This document shows positions 1-8,479 of a stretch of 60,912 nucleotides of DNA, in pieces. The position numbers were made by a program, and so were the translations under genes. Positions within the stretch are counted from its first letter, which is position 1. Each line of letters starts with the position of its first letter. Source of the stretch: Woeseiaceae bacterium (lineage in GTDB: Bacteria > Pseudomonadota > Gammaproteobacteria > Steroidobacterales > Woeseiaceae); contig JAHEFD010000010.1 of the NCBI GenBank assembly GCA_024640345.1, forward strand, positions 1 through 60,912, written 5' to 3'. Under the pieces are notes generated by a model. That model was not told the DNA's origin and did not search any database. It saw only the letters and a program-made list of their open reading frames with translations.

Positions 1-941
1 AATTGCCTGGTGCCCCGCTACATCTTCAATTTATGCGCGACGGTGACAATCTCCGAGCCATTCTCGATGGCGAAGTGATCGAAGTAAATTTTGGCAGAGA
101 TTCCTTCATCATGGTTCTGGATCGCGAAAATCGTCCCGGATTTCCGGTCAAGCTGCAGTTAACCGGCAAAGTAGTGGGCGGCAACATTGAAGGTGCAGTC
201 AACATCATCGCCGGATACAGCAATTTTCCAGAGCTGGATGCAGAGACATTTTCTGCCGTTCGAACCTCGTCGGAGCTTTGGGGCCCGAAACCGCCTGCGC
301 CTGCGGCGCCAGTCGACCTGACCGGCGTATGGGAGCGATCGATCGTCCTGGGCCCCCTCGGTCGCACCAATGCGCAACTTAACGAAGCCGGAAAAGCCCG
401 ACACCAGGACTATAAAAAAGGGGCTTATGATCCGGTACTGCGATGCATGTCAGCCGGGCCAATGCGCAGGCAAACTCGCAGAGGCAATCTCGAAATTATT
501 GCAGGCACGAACCGCCTGACAATGCTGTATGCAAACGGAGACGTGGTAAGGCGCCTCTGGCTCGACAGAAGCGAACACAGTAACGATCGGGAGCATAGTT
601 CAATGGGCGAATCCATCGCCGCCTGGGACGGATCGACGCTCGTAGTTGACACGCGAAACCTGACTGAATCTGTTTTGACTCATAACCTGGAGCCGATTTC
701 GAGCAAGGCGAAGATCGTCGAAAGATTGTGGCTTGACGAAAAGAACGACCTCATCATGGAAGCGACATTGCACGACCCAACGTACTACGAACGGCCAATC
801 GTCAAACGCCTTAAATGGACTCGCTCCAATGATCAGGAAATGATCTATGCGCCATGTGACCCGGATTCATTTTATCGCGGCCTGCAATTCGACGGCGCAC
901 TGGAAAGCTATTTCGAAAACCAGCCAGACTTTGACCAGTAG
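1..941 (+). CDS. Partial exported-type protein of unknown function with a DLTGVW domain
   Basis: The 5' end lies outside the window: the frame is open to the left edge, and the first in-frame candidate start (TTG at 3) has no visible upstream context. About 312 residues remain. I do not recognise an enzyme. Residues about 105-300 hold a beta-rich domain opening with DLTGVW and containing a 'W-D-G-S-T-L-V-V' strand motif. The same opening and the same 'W-x-G-x-T-L-V-V-x-T' motif occur in the two DUF6152-type proteins at 22140-24511, so the three look distantly related. The N-terminal 90 residues are also beta-rich. It runs convergently with the alpha/beta hydrolase gene that follows. Coding status is well supported by length and composition; function is unknown. 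Confidence 0.8.
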   Translation, partial: LPGAPLHLQFMRDGDNLRAILDGEVIEVNFGRDSFIMVLDRENRPGFPVKLQLTGKVVGGNIEGAVNIIAGYSNFPELDAETFSAVRTSSELWGPKPPAPAAPVDLTGVWERSIVLGPLGRTNAQLNEAGKARHQDYKKGAYDPVLRCMSAGPMRRQTRRGNLEIIAGTNRLTMLYANGDVVRRLWLDRSEHSNDREHSSMGESIAAWDGSTLVVDTRNLTESVLTHNLEPISSKAKIVERLWLDEKNDLIMEATLHDPTYYERPIVKRLKWTRSNDQEMIYAPCDPDSFYRGLQFDGALESYFENQPDFDQ

Positions 942-954
942 TTCATAAACGTCA

Positions 955-1953
955 TCAGACGCGGATATCCATCTGCCCGAGAACGGCCCTGCCAAGAATC
1001 CCGTTGGGATTGGCGAGCGTTTCAATTACTTCGAAGTGGTTGTAGTTTTCCGCAACGATCAACTCGACATCTTTGCCCGCTTCCGAAACAGCCCTGACGA
1101 ACTCGTCGGCCTGGCGTTTGAATTCAGGCGTTTCGTAACTGCCATAAGCCACGATTAGCGGCGTGCTCAATTTATCCAGGTGCCTGATTGGGCTCAGATC
1201 GTCTTCCATCTCGTCGGTGAACCGGATGTATTCCCCACGTTTCGAAAGCCTGACCGGTTTGAGGTCGAACATTCCGCTACAGCACAACCCCGCCTTGATG
1301 AGGTCTGCAGGCAGGCCGAAATCCGTCTGCCAGTCCGTCGTCAGCATGACACCGGCCAGGTGAGCGCCGGACGAATGCCCCGACAGGTATATTCGATCCG
1401 GATTGCCACCAAACTCTTCTGCATTGCGATAGACCCAGGCAACCGCACGACGTAATTGATCGGCAATCGGATAAAGACTGTCGCCCACATCCTGGATCCA
1501 GCTGAAATCCGGAACCACATAGTGCACACCGGCGTTAACAAACAACTCTGCCGGAAAAGCATAACTTTCCGCAGTTCCCTGCTGCCAGGCGCCGCCGTGA
1601 ATAAAGATATGCACGGGCGCGTTGGTTTTATTTGCCGGAAAGACATCCAGGGACTCGACCGACTCCGCACCGTATGCAAATTTCAACGGCTTACCCAGAC
1701 GCCCTCGAACCAGTTCGCTATTCGACTCCCAGCGATCGATAACCTGTGCAATATTCGGTGCGTAAATAAATTGCGAATAGGCATCATCAAGCTCTTTCTG
1801 GCTCATGCCGAGCCAGACTGGAGATTCTTTCGCATCCTGACCGGCGCACGCTGACAATGCCACTGTACTTGCCAGCGCCATATTTTTCAGAAATGACCGA
1901 CGCGTCGCCAAGTCTGTTTTAGAAACCTTTTTCGATTGCGTATCGCCTGGCAT
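955..1953 (-). CDS. Tat-exported alpha/beta hydrolase lipoprotein (arylformamidase/esterase-like)
   Basis: 332 residues. The N-terminus carries a twin-arginine motif (R18-R19-S-F-L-K) followed by a hydrophobic stretch and a lipobox ending in Cys36, so it is probably a Tat-exported, membrane-anchored lipoprotein. An oxyanion-hole motif HGGAW starts at His119, and the nucleophile elbow G-H-S-S-G at 192-196 has Ser194 as nucleophile. A C-terminal 'NYNHFE' segment supplies the likely catalytic His. This pattern is that of the BD-FAE/kynurenine formamidase branch of carboxylesterases, whose usual members are cytosolic and unanchored. The start is 14 bp downstream of the FAH-fold gene's stop, so the two are probably cotranscribed. 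No clear Shine-Dalgarno is visible. The substrate cannot be read; ester or N-formyl-aryl amide is plausible. Confidence 0.85.
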   Translation of the reverse strand: MPGDTQSKKVSKTDLATRRSFLKNMALASTVALSACAGQDAKESPVWLGMSQKELDDAYSQFIYAPNIAQVIDRWESNSELVRGRLGKPLKFAYGAESVESLDVFPANKTNAPVHIFIHGGAWQQGTAESYAFPAELFVNAGVHYVVPDFSWIQDVGDSLYPIADQLRRAVAWVYRNAEEFGGNPDRIYLSGHSSGAHLAGVMLTTDWQTDFGLPADLIKAGLCCSGMFDLKPVRLSKRGEYIRFTDEMEDDLSPIRHLDKLSTPLIVAYGSYETPEFKRQADEFVRAVSEAGKDVELIVAENYNHFEVIETLANPNGILGRAVLGQMDIRV

Positions 1954-1967
1954 GAAATAAACGGCGC

Positions 1968-3098
1968 CTAGTTGCCCGACTCACCTGGATACGCTTCTAT
2001 CGGGGTCACCAGTGTTCCCACGCCTTCAAGTTCGATCGTCACAACATCGCCCTGCTTCAGGAACACACCACGTTCCGCACCTGTACCAGATGGCGTGCCG
2101 GTTGCGATCACGTCTCCGGGATATAGCATCAGGATAGAGGTCGTGTAACGAACCAGGTTGGCCTCGTTCCAGATCAGGTCCGCGGTCGTCTGGTCCTGCA
2201 TAACTTCACCGTTTACCCGGGTGACCAATCGAAGCTTGTCGAAGTCAGGAAGGAATTCTTTCGGAACAATGTAGGGACCGAATGGCGCACATCGGTTTGT
2301 ACTTTTGCTGTCAAACCAGTTCGGGCCGGGAAACATCGAGACTTCGCGCGTTCGACCTCCTCGATCACTCATGTCGTACATGATGCTGTAACCGAAAACA
2401 TGGTCATGGGCATCATCGTTCGAAACCAGGTAGGCAGGCTTTCCGATGATAATCGCCATCTCACCTTCCCAGTCGATACGCTCTCGCCCGGGAGGAATGT
2501 AATAAGGTTCGCCAGTTCCGATAATGCACGAACGGGGTGACTTCGCGAACATGACCGGCGCATCGCGTTCGGGAACAATCTCGGCAACCCGGGATGCGTC
2601 AAATCCACCACGGCGCGGGGCCGCGGATTCCTCGCCTGGCTCGTCTTCATCGGCTGCCATGCCGGTGGCATGCGCTTTATAATTTGCCGCCGCGGCGACA
2701 ATGTTCCAGGGATATTTAATTGGTGCCTCGATCGATATCCTTTCGATGTCGTATGCGAAATCCAGCCCGTCTGTACCCTTTTCGCTGTAGTAGTTTGCTA
2801 TCTGGTAAAGACGACCATTAACGGTCGAATATTCTTCAACTAGCGTTCGCATATCCTGCGGCAACTTCATTTCAGGAATCAGAGTTTCTGTAACCAGCGC
2901 TTCATTTGCAGCATTGATTGCGAGAATACGGCCACCGAGAACCAGGCCGACATACTCGTGATTACCTGGATTGAAAGTCGCCAGCTTGAATGGCGTATTG
3001 GGCGCATCCGATACGACCTGCGCCTCGACTTGCGGACTTTCGCCGCAAGAAATCAGGGCGAGGAATGGAATTGCAAGAATCCACCGAATTGATTTCAC
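1968..3098 (-). CDS. Exported FAH-fold (fumarylacetoacetate hydrolase family) lipoprotein
   Basis: 376 residues from a GTG at 3098, chosen because AGGGAG sits 8 nt upstream and because this start opens directly on a signal peptide with a lipobox (A-L-I-S-C). A longer frame upstream lacks this logic. The C-terminal two thirds is a FAH domain: an 'NYKAHA' entry motif, the metal-binding D-W-E-G-E (209-213), 'GYSIMYDMSDR', 'FDSKSTNR' and the terminal 'TGTPSGTG'. Family members cleave or isomerise C-C bonds in beta-diketone or 2-oxo acid products of aromatic degradation and are normally cytoplasmic. A secreted lipoprotein form is unusual. There is an acidic, Pro-rich insert after the NYKAHA motif. 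It lies between an LVIVD-repeat lipoprotein upstream and a Tat hydrolase downstream, suggesting a periplasmic degradation set. Substrate unknown. Confidence 0.85.
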   Translation of the reverse strand: MKSIRWILAIPFLALISCGESPQVEAQVVSDAPNTPFKLATFNPGNHEYVGLVLGGRILAINAANEALVTETLIPEMKLPQDMRTLVEEYSTVNGRLYQIANYYSEKGTDGLDFAYDIERISIEAPIKYPWNIVAAAANYKAHATGMAADEDEPGEESAAPRRGGFDASRVAEIVPERDAPVMFAKSPRSCIIGTGEPYYIPPGRERIDWEGEMAIIIGKPAYLVSNDDAHDHVFGYSIMYDMSDRGGRTREVSMFPGPNWFDSKSTNRCAPFGPYIVPKEFLPDFDKLRLVTRVNGEVMQDQTTADLIWNEANLVRYTTSILMLYPGDVIATGTPSGTGAERGVFLKQGDVVTIELEGVGTLVTPIEAYPGESGN

Positions 3099-3223
3099 GA
3101 TTGTCGCTCCCTGGATGTTTTTATTGTCGACGGATATTAGCATGACCAACGATTCGGACTCACAGGGAAGCGCAAAAAGCGGCACAGTTTTCAATAGCAG
3201 CCTGGACAAGTCGCCGATGCAGT

Positions 3224-5041
3224 CTATCGTTTCGGCCAGGGCTCAGCGGGAGGCCCGAGGTTCGGCTTACCCAGGACAGGGCTCGATAAACAATAGATTC
3301 CGTGATTGGTAAAGAGCCAGAACAAATTTCGGTCATATTCTACGTAGACGCCATGAGACAAATTTCCCATTGCGTAGCTAACCACACGTTCTTCGTCGAA
3401 TCTTGGCACAAAGTACGCTACAACTTTCGGATCCCCAGAGTCGCTGACATCAAAAACCTGCAGACCAGCATTGTAAAAATTGTATGGCAGAATACCCTCG
3501 CGCGGCGTACCGGGTTGCGTGTAGTAGCCGGAACGCTTTGGCCCAAAGCTGCCACGACGTTGACAGAAGTCTGAAAATGCAGCCTCGGTCGGTGGTTCGG
3601 GTCGGGGCAACACACCGATCACCACCGGCTTTTCCGGAGCGCTGACGTCAATCATGAAGATGTCTTTATATGGTTCCCAGCAGTCCTCATTCAATGGGTA
3701 CCCGCTCATATAAACGATGCCCGTCTTCTCCACCTGCGTAACATCGACGTAATCGCTCTCAACGCCGGCAACGCTTGGTTCGAATTCGAGGTGACCGACG
3801 ACCTGCATGTCAGTCGGATCCGAAATATCCACAACGTAGAACCCGAGACCACCCATCGCCGCGTAACCGTATTTACCGCCTTCCTCGACGGGCGTCGGAA
3901 TGAAAAGCGACATTCGAGCACCCATCCATGACGTTCGGTTCCCCGCGCGCGGATTCTCCACGTAATCAGCTTCGTGAGCAGGATCGCCCGCTATTTGTCC
4001 ATCGACATTCAGCTGATCGAGGAATTTCGGATTGGCCGGATCGGACATGTCCCAGGACTGATAGCCGGCTGAATATAGGTCGTTGGGGTATTCGGTTAAC
4101 GCATGGCTAGCGCTTGGCGCCGCCGCTACAAACATATATTGCCCCCCGAAATAGGCCGGAATATCCCTGACTCCCGACCCTTGTTGCTCGCCAATCGGCG
4201 CATCCGGATGTTCGTAGTCAGTAGTACGTTCGGCCAGCAATTCCCAGTCCTCCGGCAGAGGGCCATTCATCGCGTAAACCTTGAACCCTTTCAGGTGATT
4301 GCTGTGACGAATCCTGTCGACGAGTTCCGGCTCTGAGTACTTGTCGTTCAACAGGCCAAACCGTCGAATCTCGAATGCCTGCACCATGATGTATTTTGCA
4401 AGTGATGCATTCCACTGAATTGACGCGGCACCAAACATGTCGCCATCCGGGTACGGATTTTCGTCTTCCCCTTCGCCCTGGGGCCCCCATGTGTGCCCTC
4501 TCGTCAATAACACTTTCACGTCCAGGGGATCAGTGATATCCATGATCTTAAGATCCCGACGGACATACTGATAGAGATATCTTCGACCATCAAAATCGAC
4601 GATATTCTGCCAGGTGTGAAACGGTTCTACGGTTATCGGGTAATAGGCCTCGACACGCATGTTCATTGCGTAGTCGTTCGAATCCCAATTTGGCAGCGTG
4701 CCATCGAAGGGATGCGGATCATGAGAATCGCGCGTCATCGACGGATGCCGGAAAATGCCGCTTTCCCTGTCAAAGCCAAAACTGCCAGGCGCCGGGTCCG
4801 GCGGCGTCTTGTTGTCGCTTAGTTGTGAGACTCGCAGTACCCATGGGTCAGCAATATTGTCGTTGCCGGAACCGTGTTCTGGGCGCGATTCATCAGGTGC
4901 ATTTGAGTTTGCTGACAAAGCTCCGGGTTCCGGAGACGAACAGCCCGTGAATACCGCCAGTAAGGCGAGAATGAAACTGGACGCGAACGCTTGGGAGAAC
5001 CTGGGGACCGATCGGTCCCGGACGACATAGTCAAACTTCAT
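3224..5041 (-). CDS. LVIVD-repeat lipoprotein
   Basis: 605 residues. The start ATG has a GGGGG ribosome site about 8 nt upstream. A basic N-terminus and hydrophobic segment end in a lipobox (F-T-G-C, near residue 34), so it is an outer-surface or periplasmic lipoprotein. The body contains repeated 'D-x-S-D-P-x-x-P/M' blades: 'WDMSDPANPKFL', 'VVDISDPTDMQVV', 'IDVSAPEKPVVIG' and 'FDVSDSGDPKVVA'. These are LVIVD repeats, which fold as a beta-propeller. No catalytic site is evident. Proteins of this family are often encoded with exported hydrolases and may act as binding or scaffold units. The FAH-fold gene follows after 125 bp and a cytochrome c gene precedes it. Confidence 0.85.
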   Translation of the reverse strand: MKFDYVVRDRSVPRFSQAFASSFILALLAVFTGCSSPEPGALSANSNAPDESRPEHGSGNDNIADPWVLRVSQLSDNKTPPDPAPGSFGFDRESGIFRHPSMTRDSHDPHPFDGTLPNWDSNDYAMNMRVEAYYPITVEPFHTWQNIVDFDGRRYLYQYVRRDLKIMDITDPLDVKVLLTRGHTWGPQGEGEDENPYPDGDMFGAASIQWNASLAKYIMVQAFEIRRFGLLNDKYSEPELVDRIRHSNHLKGFKVYAMNGPLPEDWELLAERTTDYEHPDAPIGEQQGSGVRDIPAYFGGQYMFVAAAPSASHALTEYPNDLYSAGYQSWDMSDPANPKFLDQLNVDGQIAGDPAHEADYVENPRAGNRTSWMGARMSLFIPTPVEEGGKYGYAAMGGLGFYVVDISDPTDMQVVGHLEFEPSVAGVESDYVDVTQVEKTGIVYMSGYPLNEDCWEPYKDIFMIDVSAPEKPVVIGVLPRPEPPTEAAFSDFCQRRGSFGPKRSGYYTQPGTPREGILPYNFYNAGLQVFDVSDSGDPKVVAYFVPRFDEERVVSYAMGNLSHGVYVEYDRNLFWLFTNHGIYCLSSPVLGKPNLGPPAEPWPKR

Positions 5042-5174
5042 TTGAAACCCCCTATCTGAACCCGCCGATCACAAACAGACGATACTTGGCAAAGGAATCC
5101 CTGGACGCGGCGAACTCGACCGACTCGCTCGTCAGGCAAACTGGCGGTTAAACATGAGCTCGGAGCTATCAGGG

Positions 5175-5564
5175 CTAATTTGGAGGCCGATCCGGATAAG
5201 TGATCGACAGCATATATTCCGCTGCCGCAACGACGCTTCGATCGGATAGCTCGGTTTTTCCGCCCTTGGCAGGCATTTCCATATAGCCACCTTTGGCGTG
5301 CTCAAACAGCACCGCCTCCCAGTGCGGTGACCGGCCTGACCAGGCGTCGGCGTCTCCTGTCCTGGGCGCGCCATGTTGACCAGTTTCGTGACACGAAGCG
5401 CAGACCATTTGGTATGCCTCTCCGCCGGGTATTTCGAGTTCTTCCCCAGAGGCCGCGGCCGCCATATCCGGTTGAGTTCCGGCCGCGCCAGCAGAAACAG
5501 CGCTGTCTTCCTTGCACGCAACCATACACAGGCCACAGATTGCGACGCACAAGATCTTATACAT
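5175..5564 (-). CDS. Small c-type cytochrome, lipoprotein (cytochrome c5-like)
   Basis: 129 residues. A short signal peptide ends in a lipobox (M-V-A-C17), followed by an Ala/Gly-rich linker of about 25 residues and a single c-type heme domain with C55-A-S-C-H59. Distal Met candidates lie in the 'GYMEMPAKGG' stretch near residue 94. The size and the 'MPAKGG' loop match class I cytochromes of the c5 type, which pass electrons in the periplasm. The gene has a GAGGTG ribosome site. It is 133 bp upstream of the LVIVD gene on the same strand and may supply the electron acceptor for neighbouring exported oxidoreductases; that partner is inferred, not seen. Confidence 0.88.
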   Translation of the reverse strand: MYKILCVAICGLCMVACKEDSAVSAGAAGTQPDMAAAASGEELEIPGGEAYQMVCASCHETGQHGAPRTGDADAWSGRSPHWEAVLFEHAKGGYMEMPAKGGKTELSDRSVVAAAEYMLSITYPDRPPN

Positions 5565-5737
5565 ACATTGACACCTCTGTTTTCAAGGCTGGATGACCGG
5601 CACCATAGTGACAATCAGGAAAAGTGCTTACAGTTGCAAATTCCTCACAAGTGAATAACACCTGAGCGACCAATTCGTTTGACTTCGAGCCGGACAAAAC
5701 CGGGCGGCAACGACTGCCGCTCGGCTTCTCCCAATCG

Positions 5738-5932
5738 CTATGCGATCGAGCAACTCATATCCTGGCCGCAACACATTGGCGATTTGATCTTGCCGTGACC
5801 ATTGGGGCACTTTGAAATCTGCACTTTTTTCCCATCAGGTAACGCCAGAGAGTCGTTTTCCAGCGGCGCATCGCATTTGCCGCAGGTTGCGTTAACACTC
5901 ATTCCACATTTCTCGCATTCATATGTCGCCAT
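5738..5932 (-). CDS. Desulforedoxin-like Cys-rich mini-protein
   Basis: 64 residues with nine cysteines and no signal peptide, so probably cytoplasmic. The N-terminus 'Y-E-C6-E-K-C9-G' and the C-terminal 'C54-C55-G-Q-D-M' match the two knuckles of desulforedoxin and of the N-terminal domain of desulfoferrodoxin, which hold a Cys4 iron site. Between them are an extra C17-G-K-C20 pair and a 'C42-P-N-G-H-G' knuckle, which would build a second metal site, probably zinc. True desulforedoxin is about 36 residues and lacks this insert. The Shine-Dalgarno is weak (A-rich). It stands alone between the cytochrome c gene and an unknown exported protein. Coding is supported by the dense, ordered Cys pattern; metal identity is inferred. 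Confidence 0.75.
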   Translation of the reverse strand: MATYECEKCGMSVNATCGKCDAPLENDSLALPDGKKVQISKCPNGHGKIKSPMCCGQDMSCSIA

Positions 5933-6002
5933 AATATATTTCTCTTCTATTTCAGTTAACTACAGATTGATGACTGGACGAAGTTTCGCTCTCTGCACAG
6001 CC

Positions 6003-7109
6003 CTAAGGTGAAACCGGTTCGGAATCAGGCGCGCCCCCTTCCGGATGAATGACATAGACCTGTGCCATCTTCACGTCGAGCGCCGTCGAAATCGACGTAT
6101 TTTCGCCGGTGGCCGGATCAGGATAGGCGTCAGCCAGGTTGCGCAGCGCTTTGTATAATGAAATACCCGAAATCTGACCGTTGCTGAGGTGATGTGTTGA
6201 ATCATTCCGTATCAATTGTTTGTACCAGGTATCTACATCGGCATATCCGGCAAGCAAACCTTCTGCACCTGTCGGGGAAAGTTTCAACTGCAAAACCATA
6301 TCCCTGAATATGTGGATACTTGGCACATTAAGATTCATCCACGGTATTACGACTTCGGGAATCGGTTCGGTTGTTAAAACGGAATCAACAATTTTTCCCC
6401 GGGTGCGCCGTATCAGCTTTGAACCCCATCGCCTGTCGACTCGTTGAGACCCGCCTGGCATCACCTTGAGACCTGTTGCATCGGTCAGTAACCGATCCAG
6501 GCCTCGATAAAGCGTCACCGTGACATCGTCGTCGTTCGCAAGACTATCAACACCAGTCAGCTCGATCATCGTCCTGTTATACCGGCGGTCTGCAATCGCT
6601 TTGTCCTGGAAAATAACTTCCACGCCATCCGGCCCCCGGAAACCGATAATGCAACCGACGGCACGATAAACCTCGTTATCGATGCCTTGTTCACCGTTGG
6701 GATGAACGAAATCATTCGGACCAACCTCTCCATCGAGATTCAGGCCGTAGGACAGCGTACCCTGCACGTAGTGGAACGGCAGCGGATCCGGTTCAGTCGT
6801 GGGATGCCAGGTTTCGATCTCCTGCTTCAGCTGGGTATCTAAAACCGTTCGTTTATCGGGATCAGGGAACAGTTTTTCAAACTGCTCACGAGGCCCGTCG
6901 TTGAAACCGTCAGGACACTCTTCTTTCGCGTCAGGCGTCTGGTATACAGACCAGAACAGGTTCGTCATGACATAGCCGATCGACCCGTTCGGAGGGATAA
7001 ATGACTCACCGCCGTCCGCATTTTCAGCCGAATGCACCACCCCAATCAGCAGCGTCGTGACACAGACAGCGAGTGCTCGAAATAGTCCCGGTAACCGGTT
7101 GTCGCTCAC
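6003..7109 (-). CDS. Exported protein of unknown function, last gene of the DUF1592 operon
   Basis: 368 residues from a GTG whose GTGA overlaps the stop of the upstream repeat protein; a GGGGG ribosome site precedes it, so translation is coupled. An N-terminal signal peptide (hydrophobic residues about 9-26, cleavage after V-H-S-A) indicates export. The rest shows no motif I recognise: two or three Cys, 'GSIGYVMTNLFW' near the start of the mature chain, a central segment naming a Glu/Asp-rich loop, and a Pro-rich tail. No heme CxxCH or metal site is visible. Its fixed place behind the DUF1592, DUF1552 and lipoprotein-15 genes suggests a structural or accessory part of that periplasmic system. 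Confidence 0.8.
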   Translation of the reverse strand: MSDNRLPGLFRALAVCVTTLLIGVVHSAENADGGESFIPPNGSIGYVMTNLFWSVYQTPDAKEECPDGFNDGPREQFEKLFPDPDKRTVLDTQLKQEIETWHPTTEPDPLPFHYVQGTLSYGLNLDGEVGPNDFVHPNGEQGIDNEVYRAVGCIIGFRGPDGVEVIFQDKAIADRRYNRTMIELTGVDSLANDDDVTVTLYRGLDRLLTDATGLKVMPGGSQRVDRRWGSKLIRRTRGKIVDSVLTTEPIPEVVIPWMNLNVPSIHIFRDMVLQLKLSPTGAEGLLAGYADVDTWYKQLIRNDSTHHLSNGQISGISLYKALRNLADAYPDPATGENTSISTALDVKMAQVYVIHPEGGAPDSEPVSP

Positions 7110-8479
7110 AGCGTACCCCCCATGTAATCGTCTCTAAGCCAAAAGCCTTTCAGACCATTGCGCTGCGCACGCCATTCTCCGGTGCCGGCGCCATTAACAT
7201 CACCCGGCTGCTGGTCGCCCCCGTAGGTATACACCGGCCGATCGCGATAGGCCCAAACGCGGAGTGCGTCAGGTTGCTCGGGAGCAGCGAAATGCCCCGT
7301 CATCGGATCGATACTGACAACACTCCATGCGCCGTTGCCGTCAACAGTGCCGTCGCCTGCTTCAATATATGGCCAGTGCTGCAGGCATCTTTCTGCGTCG
7401 CCGCCACCGCACATCGCTAATCGATAAACCTGCGTATCAGCGGGATGATCGCAACTCAGTTGATCTGCGGAGTCGTCACCACAAACGTAGGTGTAAATCG
7501 TCATGCCCCGCGCGTCAGCCAACACCTCTCCGATCAGCGTATCCTGGACTGTAAAGACGTCCGGAGGCGGCGGCGCCAGTTGCGTATAAACATTGTCCCA
7601 ACCGGCAACATCACTGCCCTCGAGACTCCATGAGCGCTGATCCAGCACGTAGGTATAGAGCGGTTTCCCGCGGAACACCCATTGTCGCACGCCCGGTGAC
7701 CGCTCCACCGTAGACCATTCGCCCTGCGGGCGAACAAGCGCAGGCGCGAGCACAGGGTGCCACGTGCGGGCACACACTTCGTCGCACATTGACAGCTCAG
7801 CGGTATCGGCTTCAAAAGTGTAAACAGAAAAATTCTTGTCCGTGGTCAACAGCCGGCCAACTGTCGTGGTTTTCACCGCGAATCCCGGCGGCACCTTCGG
7901 TGGTGGGCCGAGCGGGACACGGTTCGCCGGCGAGTCGCCACCATAACGACGGGTCGTGCCTCCCAATGTATCGCCGGGCTTGTGGTCCAGAACCGAGGTA
8001 TAAAGCGGCTGTTCATCGAACGCCCACTGACGTGTGCCGTCCTTGCGCATGACGACCGACCACTTGCCGACTTCTTCGGCGTCGTCATCGGCATAGACCG
8101 GAGGCCACAAGTCTGTGCAGCTTGGCCTGCTATCCAGCTCAGGCAGCAGGATGCCAGGCGGGTAAGGACTCATCAAACCCGCGGTGACGGTAAGAACCTC
8201 GTCATAACAGGCCGGATTACCCTGGGTTTCACCGCTGTAACCATTGCGCAACCGGTGGGAAGGCCAGGTGTAAATTGTCCGTCCGTTGGCGTCGGCGAAC
8301 ACCGGCCCCTCAAGTTCGGTCGATTCGACATGAAAGCCCGGTGGCATTGGAATTTCGATATAGTGCTCAACCGAACCTGCGGTCTGCCCGATCGCGGCGC
8401 CAGCCCAGGCCGTCAATGTCGCGGCCAGGACAACTCCGCGAAATCCCGGCCAGCTTACGGCTTTATGCAAGAATCTCAC
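7106..8479 (-). CDS. Exported lipoprotein-15 repeat protein (secreted repeat of unknown function)
   Basis: 457 residues from the GTG at 8479, preferred because it begins directly on a signal peptide cut near A-I-G-Q. An ATG at 8527 gives a longer N-terminus inside the upstream gene and cannot be excluded. The mature chain holds about three repeats of the PF03640 type, each with 'T-I-Y-T-W/Y' or 'S-V-Y-T-F' strands followed by 'C-x-x-x-W-P/H-P' (CTDLWPP, CARTWHPV, CLQHWPY), then 'R-Q-W-x-F-x-x-x-P-L-Y-T'. Proteins with these repeats are secreted in many bacteria, with no defined biochemical role. Here it is translationally coupled to both neighbours, which ties it to the DUF1552/DUF1592 proteins. 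Confidence 0.82.
   Translation of the reverse strand: MRFLHKAVSWPGFRGVVLAATLTAWAGAAIGQTAGSVEHYIEIPMPPGFHVESTELEGPVFADANGRTIYTWPSHRLRNGYSGETQGNPACYDEVLTVTAGLMSPYPPGILLPELDSRPSCTDLWPPVYADDDAEEVGKWSVVMRKDGTRQWAFDEQPLYTSVLDHKPGDTLGGTTRRYGGDSPANRVPLGPPPKVPPGFAVKTTTVGRLLTTDKNFSVYTFEADTAELSMCDEVCARTWHPVLAPALVRPQGEWSTVERSPGVRQWVFRGKPLYTYVLDQRSWSLEGSDVAGWDNVYTQLAPPPPDVFTVQDTLIGEVLADARGMTIYTYVCGDDSADQLSCDHPADTQVYRLAMCGGGDAERCLQHWPYIEAGDGTVDGNGAWSVVSIDPMTGHFAAPEQPDALRVWAYRDRPVYTYGGDQQPGDVNGAGTGEWRAQRNGLKGFWLRDDYMGGTL

Noticed and set aside
5132-5614. 160-codon minus-strand frame over the cytochrome c gene
   Set aside because: It is an antisense or out-of-frame shadow of the 129-residue cytochrome, which has the heme motif and signal peptide; the longer frame shows neither.
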